Assembly (NCBI RefSeq): GCF_027359575.1
Contig: NZ_CP114784.1
Coordinates: 1,177,819 to 1,241,818, forward strand
DNA length: 64,000 nt
Direction: 5' to 3'
Origin: Prochlorococcus marinus str. MIT 0917
GTDB taxonomy: Bacteria > Cyanobacteriota > Cyanobacteriia > PCC-6307 > Cyanobiaceae
Shown here: piece after piece, positions 30,901 to 39,098 of the stretch
How positions within the stretch are numbered: position 1 is the first letter of the stretch
Layout of the letters: each line of letters starts with the position of its first letter
Made by a program: the position numbers and the translations under genes
Notes under the pieces: generated by a model
Database searches by the model: none
Seen by the model: only the letters and a program-made list of their open reading frames with translations
What the model was told of the DNA's origin: nothing

Positions 30901-31603
30901 TTTTTCTGGGGTCACTTGCTCCTGTATATAACAAAAATTTTTCAAGGTAATTTACTTTATTTGATATGTCTAACTTAATATTAGTATCTTTATTAAAAAG
31001 AGACTTATCACATGCTGCAGATATATTATATACATTCTTTGAATCAAATTCTAAATTATTTATAGCTTCATTCCTAGATGACTCTGAAATTGCTAATAGT
31101 CCATCAAAATTATTTAAATTATTAATTTTACTTTTATAAAATCTTTTAAAATCTGGATTATCTTGAAAATATAAAGTAGGATTCATCAATGGAATTAAAT
31201 CATAAAATATTGAAATTATAGGTGTAGAAATTAAGTCATGATCAAAGTCTGTTGAACAATTATCAGAGAAGCCTTCCATATAACTTGTAAGTAAAATTAT
31301 ATCTGCTTGCAAGCAACTAAAGAAATAAGATCTCAATATTTTCGCTAAATCATATGTTATATTTTTGGAGATGTAATTTAATGGACATGGTGCATACCAC
31401 TCTAAATAAATAACATTATTAACCTCTAATTCCCTCTCGAACTCAAACCTAAGATCTTGAAGAGCGGGATTAGAAACTAGATAAATATCATGATTTTTTG
31501 AATTGTAAATTATATTCCTAACAATTTCCAATGAATACCTACCAATACCCCTTGATCTGCTTCCCTTGCTTTGAATTCCTTGCAGATCTATTGCTATTTT
31601 CAT
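27977..31603 (-). CDS. Multidomain glycosyltransferase with three GT-B (family 4-like) units
   Basis: This 1208-residue protein is built of three glycosyltransferase units. Unit 1 (about 1-400) has GRYSLEIVRN, LYTGASDPRKNLKGLLEAY and the nucleotide-sugar motif EGFGLPILEA (311-320). Unit 2 (about 475-835) has SSCFPRKGLDLLLEAY and EGFGLPIAEA (727-736). Unit 3 (about 843-1205) begins GWVTTWNTRCGIASYSRHL, a GT4-like N-terminal start, but its donor motif is changed to YQSSTESSSAAVRHGLA. No membrane helix or signal peptide is seen, so it is cytoplasmic and membrane-associated. It probably adds several sugars to a lipid-linked glycan that the Wzm/Wzt exporter moves. The gene is very AT-rich and translationally coupled to the methyltransferase upstream (31600-31603). 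Confidence 0.88.
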   Translation of the reverse strand: MKIAIDLQGIQSKGSRSRGIGRYSLEIVRNIIYNSKNHDIYLVSNPALQDLRFEFERELEVNNVIYLEWYAPCPLNYISKNITYDLAKILRSYFFSCLQADIILLTSYMEGFSDNCSTDFDHDLISTPIISIFYDLIPLMNPTLYFQDNPDFKRFYKSKINNLNNFDGLLAISESSRNEAINNLEFDSKNVYNISAACDKSLFNKDTNIKLDISNKVNYLEKFLLYTGASDPRKNLKGLLEAYSLLPDDLKKYKLVLAGKLFKSEKELIHKWINLFKINSQNVEILGYVTDTELVYLYRNCSLYIFPSFHEGFGLPILEAMSCGAPVIASKSTSIPEIISINDAMFDPNNVLSIKRLIQKALTDENFMDKLINNSQLQKDKFSWKKSAEKAVKACEDIISRRSKKNDLISWQNRSDLSNRYLINLFIKIKSFKSNINQKNSKLLIQIASCIDLMNIQIDNLLCVNTSSQKVESWKIEGPFDSNYSLAILNRSFALALNKFVDNVSINVTEGLGDYEVDIDFMKKDLNIFSLFTKSNKNKSFKSDVVSRNMFPPRVSDLNSRYKLIHAYGWEEGVFPSEWVSQFNSYLQGITVMSSQVKKIMIDNGVSIPIEVCGLGLDHLDSIIPSKDFYIDSKEFKFLHISSCFPRKGLDLLLEAYSNSFTSNDNVSLIIKTFDNKHNDVDLLLNKLKTINPSFPDVILLKNNISDEDLKSLYLQSNVLVSPSRGEGFGLPIAEAMLLGLPVITTGWGGQTDFCTNDNSWLIDYSFVQAKSHFDLDNSYWAEPSVSHLSSTLLKLYKQDESELLLKTEKAKELARTFTWENVAQKNLQFVYNRVNNHFQKPVKIGWVTTWNTRCGIASYSRHLLDHFNDKVVVFNPFDEHKVCELEHTILPSWYLEADDNNSLEELLSNVLKYKITTLIIQFNFSFFQYSSFKEFIFKLKNNNINIIIFIHSTIDPLHDQSKKLLNLFDAFKLCDRLLVHTIDDLNRMKNINLINNVCLFPHGILDYKSKFIQPIKEDKVLIASYGFCLPNKGFKELVHAINLLKQYPLNIEVNIFSAIYNDNYISVYEELQDLVVKLNLQEIIKIYPEYKTDDETLKSLACHDIIAFPYQSSTESSSAAVRHGLATLKPVIVTPLPIFNDVSNLVSYFSDITPKAISEGLYQLIQNLNIPVDSKKDTLIKNRSFRKLSFRLYSMISSLEENRSFNV

Positions 31604-32784
31604 TTCTCGCCTTTTAGTATGTTTAAATATTTTTTAGACTTTGTAGAATTACTAAAATGAGATTCTAATTTATTATTGAATCTTTTAGATTCAATATCTA
31701 TTTTATATATTTTATTAAATTTATTTTTTATTTGATCTACTTTAATATTAGCTGAATCTCCTAAAAATAGACTCAGGAAAAATTTTATAATATTTAAAAA
31801 TTTATAAGATAATAAATATCTTCTAATAAACTCAAATTTTGCCAAGAATGAAAAAATCTTATTACATGTATATAATAAAACTCGGCTAAACAATCGAAGT
31901 ACCTTTAAAACAGGTCGAAATATTTTTCTTAGAATATTAGTGATGTATATTAAATGCTTTAATTGAGATTGAAGCAAAATAATCTCTTCGTTCAAAGTAT
32001 GAATTAAATTTTGTGAATTCTTATATGATACTTCTAATTTTAAATCATAATCTATCGCTGCATCTAAAGTAGACATTCCTATATCCAAATCATTCTCCCA
32101 TGAAGAATTACTATTAAAAATAAAATCTGAAGATAACTGACTTTTAGTAGCTACAAATAATATGTCTTGAGCAACTCCATTCAGTATACGAGTGATCTTT
32201 AATGGATTAGCATTCTTTAAAGGTCCTGGATGTATATAGTAGTAATTAGCTTTATTAAAACCAAATTTGCCTATAAAAAATAGCAAAGTATCTGGATTAA
32301 TATGAGTAATATGAGTAGGATCTGTATAAAACAATTTCGAAGATACTAATAAATTATCAATACTTGGGGTTTCGATTATTAAAACTCCATTATCAGACAA
32401 TACACGATAACACTCATTAATTAAATCAAATAATTTCGTATATTCCATATGCTCAATCATATGGAATATAGTAATAACAGAAATAGAGTTATCTGAAACT
32501 TTAGACAAGGATAAAATTGCATCGCCTTCTATTACATTTAAACCAGAATCTCTACATAGTTCTATCATTTTTAAATCTAGTTCTATCCCATAACTTTCTG
32601 TAAATTTGTTTTCCCATCTTTTTAACCACTCTCCTCTTCCACAACCAATATCAATAATTTTAGGTGTTTCATTTTTATCTATTATCAGTTCAATCAAAGA
32701 ATCATAACAAGAAAAGTGAGAATCAATTGCCTCCGAGCCTCCACGGAATTGATTTTCAAATTCCAAATATAAATCAGACTTCAT
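31600..32784 (-). CDS. SAM-dependent methyltransferase of glycan cluster with C-terminal coiled/helical tail
   Basis: This is a 394-residue protein. The first 220 residues are a class I methyltransferase: motif I IIDIGCGRGEW (43-53), ELDLKMIELCRDSGLNVIEGD and the post-motif TIFHMIEHM, HITHINPDTLLFF. Residues 220-394 contain a coiled coil (EEIILLQSQLKHL), then a hydrophobic basic stretch rich in Leu/Phe/Ile (about 290-350) that may bind membrane. Chain-end methylation controls O-antigen length in E. coli O8/O9a systems that use Wzm/Wzt and WbdD-type enzymes with coiled coils, so a similar chain-terminating role is plausible (inference; no kinase domain is present). It sits 4 bases inside the giant glycosyltransferase start. 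Confidence 0.85.
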   Translation of the reverse strand: MKSDLYLEFENQFRGGSEAIDSHFSCYDSLIELIIDKNETPKIIDIGCGRGEWLKRWENKFTESYGIELDLKMIELCRDSGLNVIEGDAILSLSKVSDNSISVITIFHMIEHMEYTKLFDLINECYRVLSDNGVLIIETPSIDNLLVSSKLFYTDPTHITHINPDTLLFFIGKFGFNKANYYYIHPGPLKNANPLKITRILNGVAQDILFVATKSQLSSDFIFNSNSSWENDLDIGMSTLDAAIDYDLKLEVSYKNSQNLIHTLNEEIILLQSQLKHLIYITNILRKIFRPVLKVLRLFSRVLLYTCNKIFSFLAKFEFIRRYLLSYKFLNIIKFFLSLFLGDSANIKVDQIKNKFNKIYKIDIESKRFNNKLESHFSNSTKSKKYLNILKGEK

Positions 32785-32929
32785 AAGAATTTAATTTGAT
32801 TATATTTAAAATAATAAATCTATTTTATGAAAATTTTATTTGAAACTTCATTTCAGAGTTAATCAAATGTAAAGTATAAAACATAGCAATTTAAATTAAG
32901 AAACTCAATCTTGTTTATAATTTTACTAT

Positions 32930-33385
32930 ATGAATGATCCGATACTAGTCAAACATGCAAGAGGAGCTCCTGGACTAAGAATTCTCGGAATAGGGCCATG
33001 CTTTACGCCTTTAAAAGGTATTGAAAAGCTTCAAAATCTATTTAATGAAAATACATCCTGGGCAAAGAAGAGAAGTAAAAATAGCATTAAACAAATGCTA
33101 TCTAAAAGTGATGTTGTTGTGACCCTTTGGCAAAAAAAAGAAATTATAGGATTCGGAAGAGCAACAAGTGATGAAACTTTTAGAGCTGTTTTATGGGATG
33201 TAGTCGTAGATAAAAAATATCAGAATTGTGGCCTAGGAAAGAAAATAGTAAATTCTATTTTAAGCAATTCACGAGTAAAGAATGTTGAAATCGTGTATCT
33301 AATGACAACTTATTGTGAACAATTTTATAATAACATCGGATTCAGAAATGCAGAGAAAATCAAACTTTTGTCATTAAAAAAATAA
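32930..33385 (+). CDS. GNAT family N-acetyltransferase
   Basis: This 151-residue protein has the GNAT core: VTLWQKKEIIGFGRATSD, AVLWDVVVDKKYQNCGLGKKIVNSIL (the acetyl-CoA loop Q/RxxGxG/A is seen as QNCGLGKK) and YLMTTYCEQFYNNIGF. The substrate is not known. The N-terminus (HARGAPGLRILGIGPCFTPLKGIEKLQNLF) is ordinary for this small cyanobacterial subfamily. It starts at an ATG at 32930 in an AT-rich gap and ends before tRNA-Gly, marking the return from the surface block to core genome. Confidence 0.82.
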   Translation: MNDPILVKHARGAPGLRILGIGPCFTPLKGIEKLQNLFNENTSWAKKRSKNSIKQMLSKSDVVVTLWQKKEIIGFGRATSDETFRAVLWDVVVDKKYQNCGLGKKIVNSILSNSRVKNVEIVYLMTTYCEQFYNNIGFRNAEKIKLLSLKK

Positions 33386-33452
33386 ACGTAAGTAAATTAT
33401 TTACATGGTTAATAATTAATCAATCTAAATAACAATTCTCAAGAATTTTAAA

Positions 33453-33524
33453 AGCGGATGAAGAGATTCGAACTCTCGACATTCTCCTTGGCAAGGAGAT
33501 GCTCTACCACTGAGCTACATCCGC
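33453..33524 (-). tRNA. tRNA-Gly (anticodon GCC)
   Basis: A 72-base cloverleaf is read on the minus strand. The acceptor GCGGATG (33524-33518) pairs with CATCCGC, the D-arm reads GCTCAGTGGTAGAGC, the anticodon arm CTCCTTGCCAAGGAG exposes GCC, and the T-arm GAGAGTTCGAATCTC has the invariant TTCGA core. CCA is not encoded. It lies at the right edge of the surface block, but no direct repeat suggesting integration was found. Confidence 0.95.
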
Positions 33525-33606
33525 AGGTAAATAAAATTTATCCCTTAACAAGCATGCCTCAGCAAAGGGGTTATGGTCAATTTTTTGTGTTAATTGACAA
33601 AATAAA

Positions 33607-34083
33607 TTAACTCACAGCCTTCATTAAGGAGCCCATCTCTAACGCTTGCAATGCGTAACTCCACCCTAGATTATTCTTAATTCCTGCCCTTTCTAATGCT
33701 TGCTGCATAGTATCTGTTGTTAACACTCCAAATATGATAGGCAATCCTGTTTCTCTGGAAACAGAAGCAATTCCCTTGCTTGCCTCAGCCACAACAACAT
33801 CAAAATGAGGAGTATCACCACGAATAACTGCTCCCAAAGTAATTAAAACATCATATTTACCTTTGCGAGCAAGTTCTTGTGAAACAATTGGCAACTCAAA
33901 AGCACCTGGAACCCAAGCTATATCAATCTGATTACTTGACTCAGTGACATCAATTCCATGCCTAGAAAGACAATCCATACACCCACTTAATAGCTTTGCA
34001 GTAATTAGATCATTAAATCTAGCTATTACAATACCTACTTTTAAAGATGATGATTCTTCAAAGGTACCTTCTATAACCGCCAT
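33607..34083 (-). CDS. ribH: 6,7-dimethyl-8-ribityllumazine synthase
   Basis: This 158-residue enzyme joins 3,4-dihydroxybutanone phosphate with the ribitylaminouracil to give lumazine, the penultimate step of riboflavin synthesis, and forms icosahedral or pentameric shells. Motifs seen are [37 protein letters not shown] (catalytic His in PHFD) and [17 protein letters not shown]. Length and start are standard. It is followed on the minus side by psbZ upstream and flanked by tRNA-Gly downstream. The small inverted repeat at 33576-33598 downstream lacks a T-run. Confidence 0.96.
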   Translation of the reverse strand: MAVIEGTFEESSSLKVGIVIARFNDLITAKLLSGCMDCLSRHGIDVTESSNQIDIAWVPGAFELPIVSQELARKGKYDVLITLGAVIRGDTPHFDVVVAEASKGIASVSRETGLPIIFGVLTTDTMQQALERAGIKNNLGWSYALQALEMGSLMKAVS

Positions 34084-34186
34084 GTGTTAAGGCATTCAAT
34101 ACTTACTTACAGTAACGTCTTTCGAGTAAATTTAAAACATTAGATTTATAATCTTTCCACAGTTAGAATTCTCATTCAATAATTTC

Positions 34187-34399
34187 TTACACGCTCATTT
34201 GATGAGTTATGTACTCGCCAACTAAGGCTTGAAGTAATACCAAATGGAACCAAACTCCTGCCAAGATCTCGATCTTTTTAATGTTTGGATTTCTATTGTC
34301 CTCAGGATTGGTTTGGGTCATGTAAAAAACAGGAACACCAATTACCAAAAGCAATGAAGAAAATAAAAGTGCGTTCGCAACGATTGAATTAATAGCCAG
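34187..34399 (-). CDS. psbZ: Photosystem II protein PsbZ
   Basis: This is a 70-residue protein with two membrane helices: VANALLFSSLLLVIGVPVFYM and AGVWFHLVLLQALVGEYI. The pattern LLLVIGVPV and the second-helix GVW...LV match PsbZ (Ycf9), a small peripheral subunit of photosystem II at the CP43 side. Position between ribH and mutS is the usual place in marine picocyanobacteria. I chose the inner ATG at 34399 (MLAINSIVAN), which gives near-normal length; an in-frame ATG at 34447 would add 16 residues (MGELLNIEKF) and cannot be excluded. The identity rests on pattern and synteny, not on close identity. Confidence 0.78.
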   Translation of the reverse strand: MAINSIVANALLFSSLLLVIGVPVFYMTQTNPEDNRNPNIKKIEILAGVWFHLVLLQALVGEYITHQMSV

Positions 34400-34550
34400 C
34401 ATAGTTGAAGCTGAAGAAAATTTCTCAATATTCAATAATTCTCCCATGTAAGTGTTTTTTTAACGTATTCCTCTTCATATTTGTAGCGAGCCTTCACATG
34501 CAAAAAAAATTAATTCTTCTAATATGCGTTGACTGAACCGTGAGAAACAA

Positions 34551-37334
34551 ATGGCTGCCAGCCACAACCCTATACAAGGCAGTCTATTTGCGGAAAATGA
34601 TCAAAGCGTTATCAATGAATCTGAACAACTCAATACTTCACAGGCACATAAAGAATATCCTTCAAACAAACAACTGAAAGAGGACGCCTCAGCAAGACCG
34701 CGTACAAAAAAGCCTTCTACAAATGAAAATCAAACCATTGATCTAGATGATTTTTCTGATACGGAACTTGTAGAACCCAAATGGTTCCATCACAACTTGC
34801 CAAACATTGATAATCTCACTCCCGCACTAAGACATTATGTCGAATTAAAAATAGAGAATCCTGAACGAGTTCTGCTTTATAGGCTCGGAGATTTCTTCGA
34901 ATGTTTTTTTGAAGATGCAATAACACTTTCCCAGCTACTAGAAATCACACTCACCAGTAAAGATGGTGGTAAAAAAATTGGAAAAGTCCCGATGGCTGGG
35001 ATACCTCACCATGCATCTGATCGCTATTGCACAGAACTAATTAAAAAAGGTTTATCAATTGCCATTTGTGATCAACTTGAAGCAGCTCCCTCAAAAGGTA
35101 ACAAATTAATAAAAAGAGGTATTACTAGATTAATAACCCCTGGAACAATTCTAGAGGAGGGAATGCTACTTGCCAAACAAAATAATTGGCTGGCTGCGGT
35201 TCTACTGGATTTCAACTCTGACCCAGAATGTATTCACTGGTCTTTAGCAAAGTTAGATGTCAGCACAGGTGAATTTCTAGTTCAAGAAGGTAAACAAATA
35301 AATAATTTACGTCATGAATTAATCAAACTAAAAGCAGCTGAAGTTATATCAGAAAAAAAATCAATCTCAAACCTAAACCGGCATGAGGGATTTCTAGAAA
35401 TAACGGAATTTAATCAAACATCATTTTCTAAAGTAGAAGCAAAGAAAACCATTGAAAACCATTACAAGCTAAATGATATTAATGGATTAGGTATTCATCA
35501 AGATTCTCTATCAATTAGAACAGTTGGAGGATTGATAGACTATTTAAATAAAACTCATCCAAATATTAATGATAACTGTAAAAATGGAATAAAGACTAAT
35601 ATATGTATTGATTTTCCTCAAATAAAAAATAATCACGCTGGACTTATTATAGATAATCAAACAAGAAGGAATTTAGAAATTACATCAACTCAAAAGAATG
35701 GAAAATTCCATGGCTCATTACTTTGGGCAATTGATAAAACATTAACAGCAATGGGTGGTAGATGTATTAGGCGATGGTTAGAAGAGCCTTTAACAGATTT
35801 TGATTCAATACAACATAGGCAAAAAATAATTGGATTAATGGTTAAATCATCGACTTTACGAAAAAAAATTAGAAAAATATTGAGACCCATGGGTGATTTA
35901 GAACGTCTCTCAGGAAGGGCGGGAGCCCAACAAGCAGGAGCACGTGATTTAGTTGCTATAGCTGAAGGTATTAAACGTTTACCTATACTTAAAAAGTATC
36001 TTATTAATGACCCAGTATTTGAAGAAACGAAATATTTCGAATCTATTATCAATTTAGATAAAGACTTAATAGAACTTGCTGCAAAAATAAATAATGAAAT
36101 CATATCTAATCCTCCCCTTATTCTTACAGAAGGTGGTCTTATTTATGATGGTGTAGATCCCATTCTAGATGGACTTAGAAATCAACTTGATGATCATAAT
36201 TCATGGTTAAAATCTCAAGAAAAAGAAGAAAGAAAAAACAGCAACATCAATAATTTAAAGCTTCAATATCACCGATCTTTTGGATATTTTTTAGCAGTAA
36301 GCAAAGCGAAATCTATCAATGTTCCAGATCACTGGATCAGAAGACAAACATTAACTAATGAAGAACGTTTTATCACACCAGACTTAAAAGAAAGAGAAGG
36401 TAAAATCTTTAATATAAGGGCACGAATATCACAACTTGAATATGAACTATTTTGTAAAATTAGAATTCTTGTTGGAAAGAAATCACAAATCATTAGGAAA
36501 GCCGCAAAAGCAATTGCTTGCTTAGATGTTCTAGCTGGTCTGGCAGAATTAGCAGCTACAAATGACTACAGTCAACCCACAATAGTTGATAGCCAAGATG
36601 AAAATGAGTCAAGAATATTATCTATTAAAGATGGTCGTCATCCTGTAGTTGAGCAAATTCTAGTTGAAAAAGTTTTCGTTCCCAACAATATAGAACTTGG
36701 CTCTGAGACTGATCTAATAATACTTTCAGGGCCAAATGCAAGTGGCAAAAGTTGTTACTTAAGACAAGTAGGTCTATTACAAATTATGGCTCAAATTGGC
36801 AGTTGGATTCCGGCTAAATCTTGCACTTTAGGAATTGCAGATCAACTTTTTACACGTGTTGGAGCAGTAGATGATCTTGCAGCAGGTCAATCAACTTTTA
36901 TGGTTGAAATGATTGAAACAGCATACATTCTAAATCAGGCCACTAAAAAATCATTAGTTTTATTAGATGAAATTGGACGTGGAACTTCAACCTTTGATGG
37001 CTTATCCATTGCCTGGTCAGTGAGCGAATTTCTAGCAAAAAAAATAAAAAGTCGTTCAATCTTTGCAACTCACTATCACGAATTGAATCAAATTTCTGAA
37101 TATCTTGAGAATGTAGACAATTACCAAGTTCTTGTTGAATATAACAATAATTCACTTTCATTTCTGCACAAAGTTGAAAGAGGAGGGGCAAATAAAAGTT
37201 ATGGAATTGAAGCTGCTCGCCTTGCTGGAGTGCCCAAAGAAGTAGTCAATTATGCAAAACAAATTTTAAATAATCTTGAGAAAAATAGCTCAAAAAATAT
37301 TAAAATCACCCAACCAATGAAAATCTGCAAATAA
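34551..37334 (+). CDS. mutS: DNA mismatch repair protein MutS
   Basis: This 927-residue MutS has the mismatch-binding domain with GDFFECFFEDA (the Phe-x-Glu wedge appears as FFECF), a connector, the core and clamp, and a C-terminal ABC-type ATPase with Walker A GPNASGKS (727-734), VDDLAAGQSTFMVEM (signature region), LLDEIGRGTSTFDG (Walker B) and FATHYHEL. A long N-terminal extension of about 80 residues (SLFAENDQSVIN, RPRTKKP) precedes the domain and is rich in charged residues. It recognises mismatches with MutL. No MutL lies in this window. Confidence 0.97.
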   Translation: MAASHNPIQGSLFAENDQSVINESEQLNTSQAHKEYPSNKQLKEDASARPRTKKPSTNENQTIDLDDFSDTELVEPKWFHHNLPNIDNLTPALRHYVELKIENPERVLLYRLGDFFECFFEDAITLSQLLEITLTSKDGGKKIGKVPMAGIPHHASDRYCTELIKKGLSIAICDQLEAAPSKGNKLIKRGITRLITPGTILEEGMLLAKQNNWLAAVLLDFNSDPECIHWSLAKLDVSTGEFLVQEGKQINNLRHELIKLKAAEVISEKKSISNLNRHEGFLEITEFNQTSFSKVEAKKTIENHYKLNDINGLGIHQDSLSIRTVGGLIDYLNKTHPNINDNCKNGIKTNICIDFPQIKNNHAGLIIDNQTRRNLEITSTQKNGKFHGSLLWAIDKTLTAMGGRCIRRWLEEPLTDFDSIQHRQKIIGLMVKSSTLRKKIRKILRPMGDLERLSGRAGAQQAGARDLVAIAEGIKRLPILKKYLINDPVFEETKYFESIINLDKDLIELAAKINNEIISNPPLILTEGGLIYDGVDPILDGLRNQLDDHNSWLKSQEKEERKNSNINNLKLQYHRSFGYFLAVSKAKSINVPDHWIRRQTLTNEERFITPDLKEREGKIFNIRARISQLEYELFCKIRILVGKKSQIIRKAAKAIACLDVLAGLAELAATNDYSQPTIVDSQDENESRILSIKDGRHPVVEQILVEKVFVPNNIELGSETDLIILSGPNASGKSCYLRQVGLLQIMAQIGSWIPAKSCTLGIADQLFTRVGAVDDLAAGQSTFMVEMIETAYILNQATKKSLVLLDEIGRGTSTFDGLSIAWSVSEFLAKKIKSRSIFATHYHELNQISEYLENVDNYQVLVEYNNNSLSFLHKVERGGANKSYGIEAARLAGVPKEVVNYAKQILNNLEKNSSKNIKITQPMKICK

Positions 37335-37350
37335 AAATTATTTTTGGAAT

Positions 37351-37983
37351 TCAATTCTCGGCAGCTCTCAACAAGGCATTGGTAGCAGCTGCTGCTACAG
37401 ATGCTCCTCCTTTAGAACCCTCCAAAACAATATATGGACATTCACTATCCAATAATCGACTTTTACTCTCAGCAACACCTATAAATCCTACTGGCATTCC
37501 AATAATTAAACTTGGTTTTGCATAACCAGACTCAACAAGATCTAATAAAGAAATTAAAGCTGTTGGCGAACTCCCAATTACAACTAATGGAGCATTTGAA
37601 AAATTCTCTTTCTCAACAAAATCTAACCAAATATTTCTCATGCCAATTGCGCTTCTAGTAGTTAAAGTTGAATCAATTGACCTTGGAGCCATACCCAAAA
37701 TGCATTGAATATCTGAATTTATCGTCCTTTTAGCCATTGGAGAGATTGCCGCCTCTGCCATATAAGTATCGGTCAAAATCTTGGCGCCACTTTTCAATGC
37801 ATTAATCGCATACATACAAGCTCTAGGACTAAACCTAATGCATGACTGCAGGCTAAAGTCACCACTGGAATGAATAATGCGTTCTAAAATTGATTCCTCT
37901 ATCTGATCAAGTCCTGTAATGCCTAGTTTAGATCTTATATATGTAATACTTTCGAGAAAAATCGGATGTTCTGGTGTTTTCAC
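37351..37983 (-). CDS. cobH: Precorrin-8X methylmutase
   Basis: This 210-residue protein of the CobH/CbiC family moves the methyl group from C-11 to C-12 of precorrin-8 (or its cobalt form), giving hydrogenobyrinate, in cobalamin synthesis. Motifs seen are RIIHSSGDFSLQ (catalytic His of HSSGD), LKSGAKILTDTYMAEAAI, GSSPTALISLLDL and IGMPVGFIGVAESK. Length matches. Cyanobacteria use the cobalt-early pathway, so cbiC is the other possible symbol. It is convergent with mutS and divergent from holA. Confidence 0.95.
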   Translation of the reverse strand: MKTPEHPIFLESITYIRSKLGITGLDQIEESILERIIHSSGDFSLQSCIRFSPRACMYAINALKSGAKILTDTYMAEAAISPMAKRTINSDIQCILGMAPRSIDSTLTTRSAIGMRNIWLDFVEKENFSNAPLVVIGSSPTALISLLDLVESGYAKPSLIIGMPVGFIGVAESKSRLLDSECPYIVLEGSKGGASVAAAATNALLRAAEN

Positions 37984-38042
37984 TGTTAAATTTCTTGGAC
38001 TAATTTAAGATCAGAATCTTTTTAATAACATATATCTAAGTC

Positions 38043-39071
38043 ATGCCAATACATTTAATATGGGGGGATGATTATGAAGCCTGTAACAGGGAAATAGAAG
38101 AAATAATTCAAACAGTTATTGATCCATCATGGAAAAGTTTTAACTATAGTCAAATAGATGGAAATGACCCAAGGCAAAATTTCAGAGCACTTGAAGAGGT
38201 TCAAAGTGCTCCTTTAGGAAGCGGAGGCAGAGTTGTACTGGTTAGAAGAAGCCCCTTTTGCAATGGATGTTCTATGGAGTTGGCTAAAAAACTTGAACAA
38301 GCAATTAAATTAATTCCTGATAATACACATCTAATTTTAAATAATTCAAATAAGCCAGATAAAAGACTTAAGACAACAAAATTAATAGAGAAAAGTATAC
38401 AATCAAATATTTTATCAAAGGAAGAAAGTTTTCTTCTTCCACTACCATGGGATATCAATGGACAACGAAAATTAGTCAAAACTATTTTATCTAAATTAAA
38501 TCTAAAAATGAATAATGATACAATTGATTTAATAGTAGAAAGTATAGGTAATGATAGCTCTTTAATTAATACAGAACTTCAAAAACTCTCATTATTATCA
38601 GAGGCAATTACTAAAAAATCAAACACAAATGGACAACGAGAAATCTCAAAAGAACTAGTCAAAAAAATAATTCAAAATAATTCTACTAATGCCCTTGAAA
38701 TTGCCGATTGCCTACTGAAAGGACAGAGAATTGTAGCCCTACACAAAATTCAATCCTTACTTAGAAATGGAGAACCAGCTTTAAGGATAATTACAACGCT
38801 GACTGGTCAATCAAGAGGATGGCTTTGGGTACATCTATTGGATTCACAGGGGAATCAGGATGTCAAAGAGATCGCCAAACTTTCTGGGATTTCTAATCCA
38901 AAACGTATTTATGTAATTCGCAAACAAATTCAAGGTAAATCTTTGGAAATTTTGCTTGAATTAATGAAAAAACTTTTAAAAATCGAAGCCTCAATAAAAT
39001 CAGGAACCAATCCAATCGATTCTTTTAAAGATAATCTGCTAACAGAAAGTAAAATTTTGACTAATAACTGA
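38043..39071 (+). CDS. holA: DNA polymerase III delta subunit
   Basis: This 342-residue clamp-loader subunit fits HolA. It starts with an ATPase-like fold lacking a Walker A motif (MPIHLIWGDDYEACNREIEEI). GNDPRQNFRALEEVQSAPL is the typical delta 'SLF' region, and DNTHLILNNSNKPDKRLKTTKL follows. The C-terminal collar helices include LKGQRIVALHKIQSLLRNGEPALRII. Delta opens the beta clamp during loading. The dnaX gene for tau/gamma is at 52761-54458. The match is by fold pattern, since this family is poorly conserved. Confidence 0.85.
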   Translation: MPIHLIWGDDYEACNREIEEIIQTVIDPSWKSFNYSQIDGNDPRQNFRALEEVQSAPLGSGGRVVLVRRSPFCNGCSMELAKKLEQAIKLIPDNTHLILNNSNKPDKRLKTTKLIEKSIQSNILSKEESFLLPLPWDINGQRKLVKTILSKLNLKMNNDTIDLIVESIGNDSSLINTELQKLSLLSEAITKKSNTNGQREISKELVKKIIQNNSTNALEIADCLLKGQRIVALHKIQSLLRNGEPALRIITTLTGQSRGWLWVHLLDSQGNQDVKEIAKLSGISNPKRIYVIRKQIQGKSLEILLELMKKLLKIEASIKSGTNPIDSFKDNLLTESKILTNN

Positions 39072-39098
39072 AATAATTAACAAGTTAACGATAGTTCA

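Noticed and set aside
33453-33524. tRNA-Gly as an integration site
   Set aside because: I found no second copy of its 3' end and no integrase gene in the window, so an att site is not supported.
33576-33598. Inverted repeat GTCAATT...AATTGAC between ribH and tRNA-Gly
   Set aside because: The stem is AT-rich and not followed by a T-run on the minus strand, so it is not a convincing ribH terminator.
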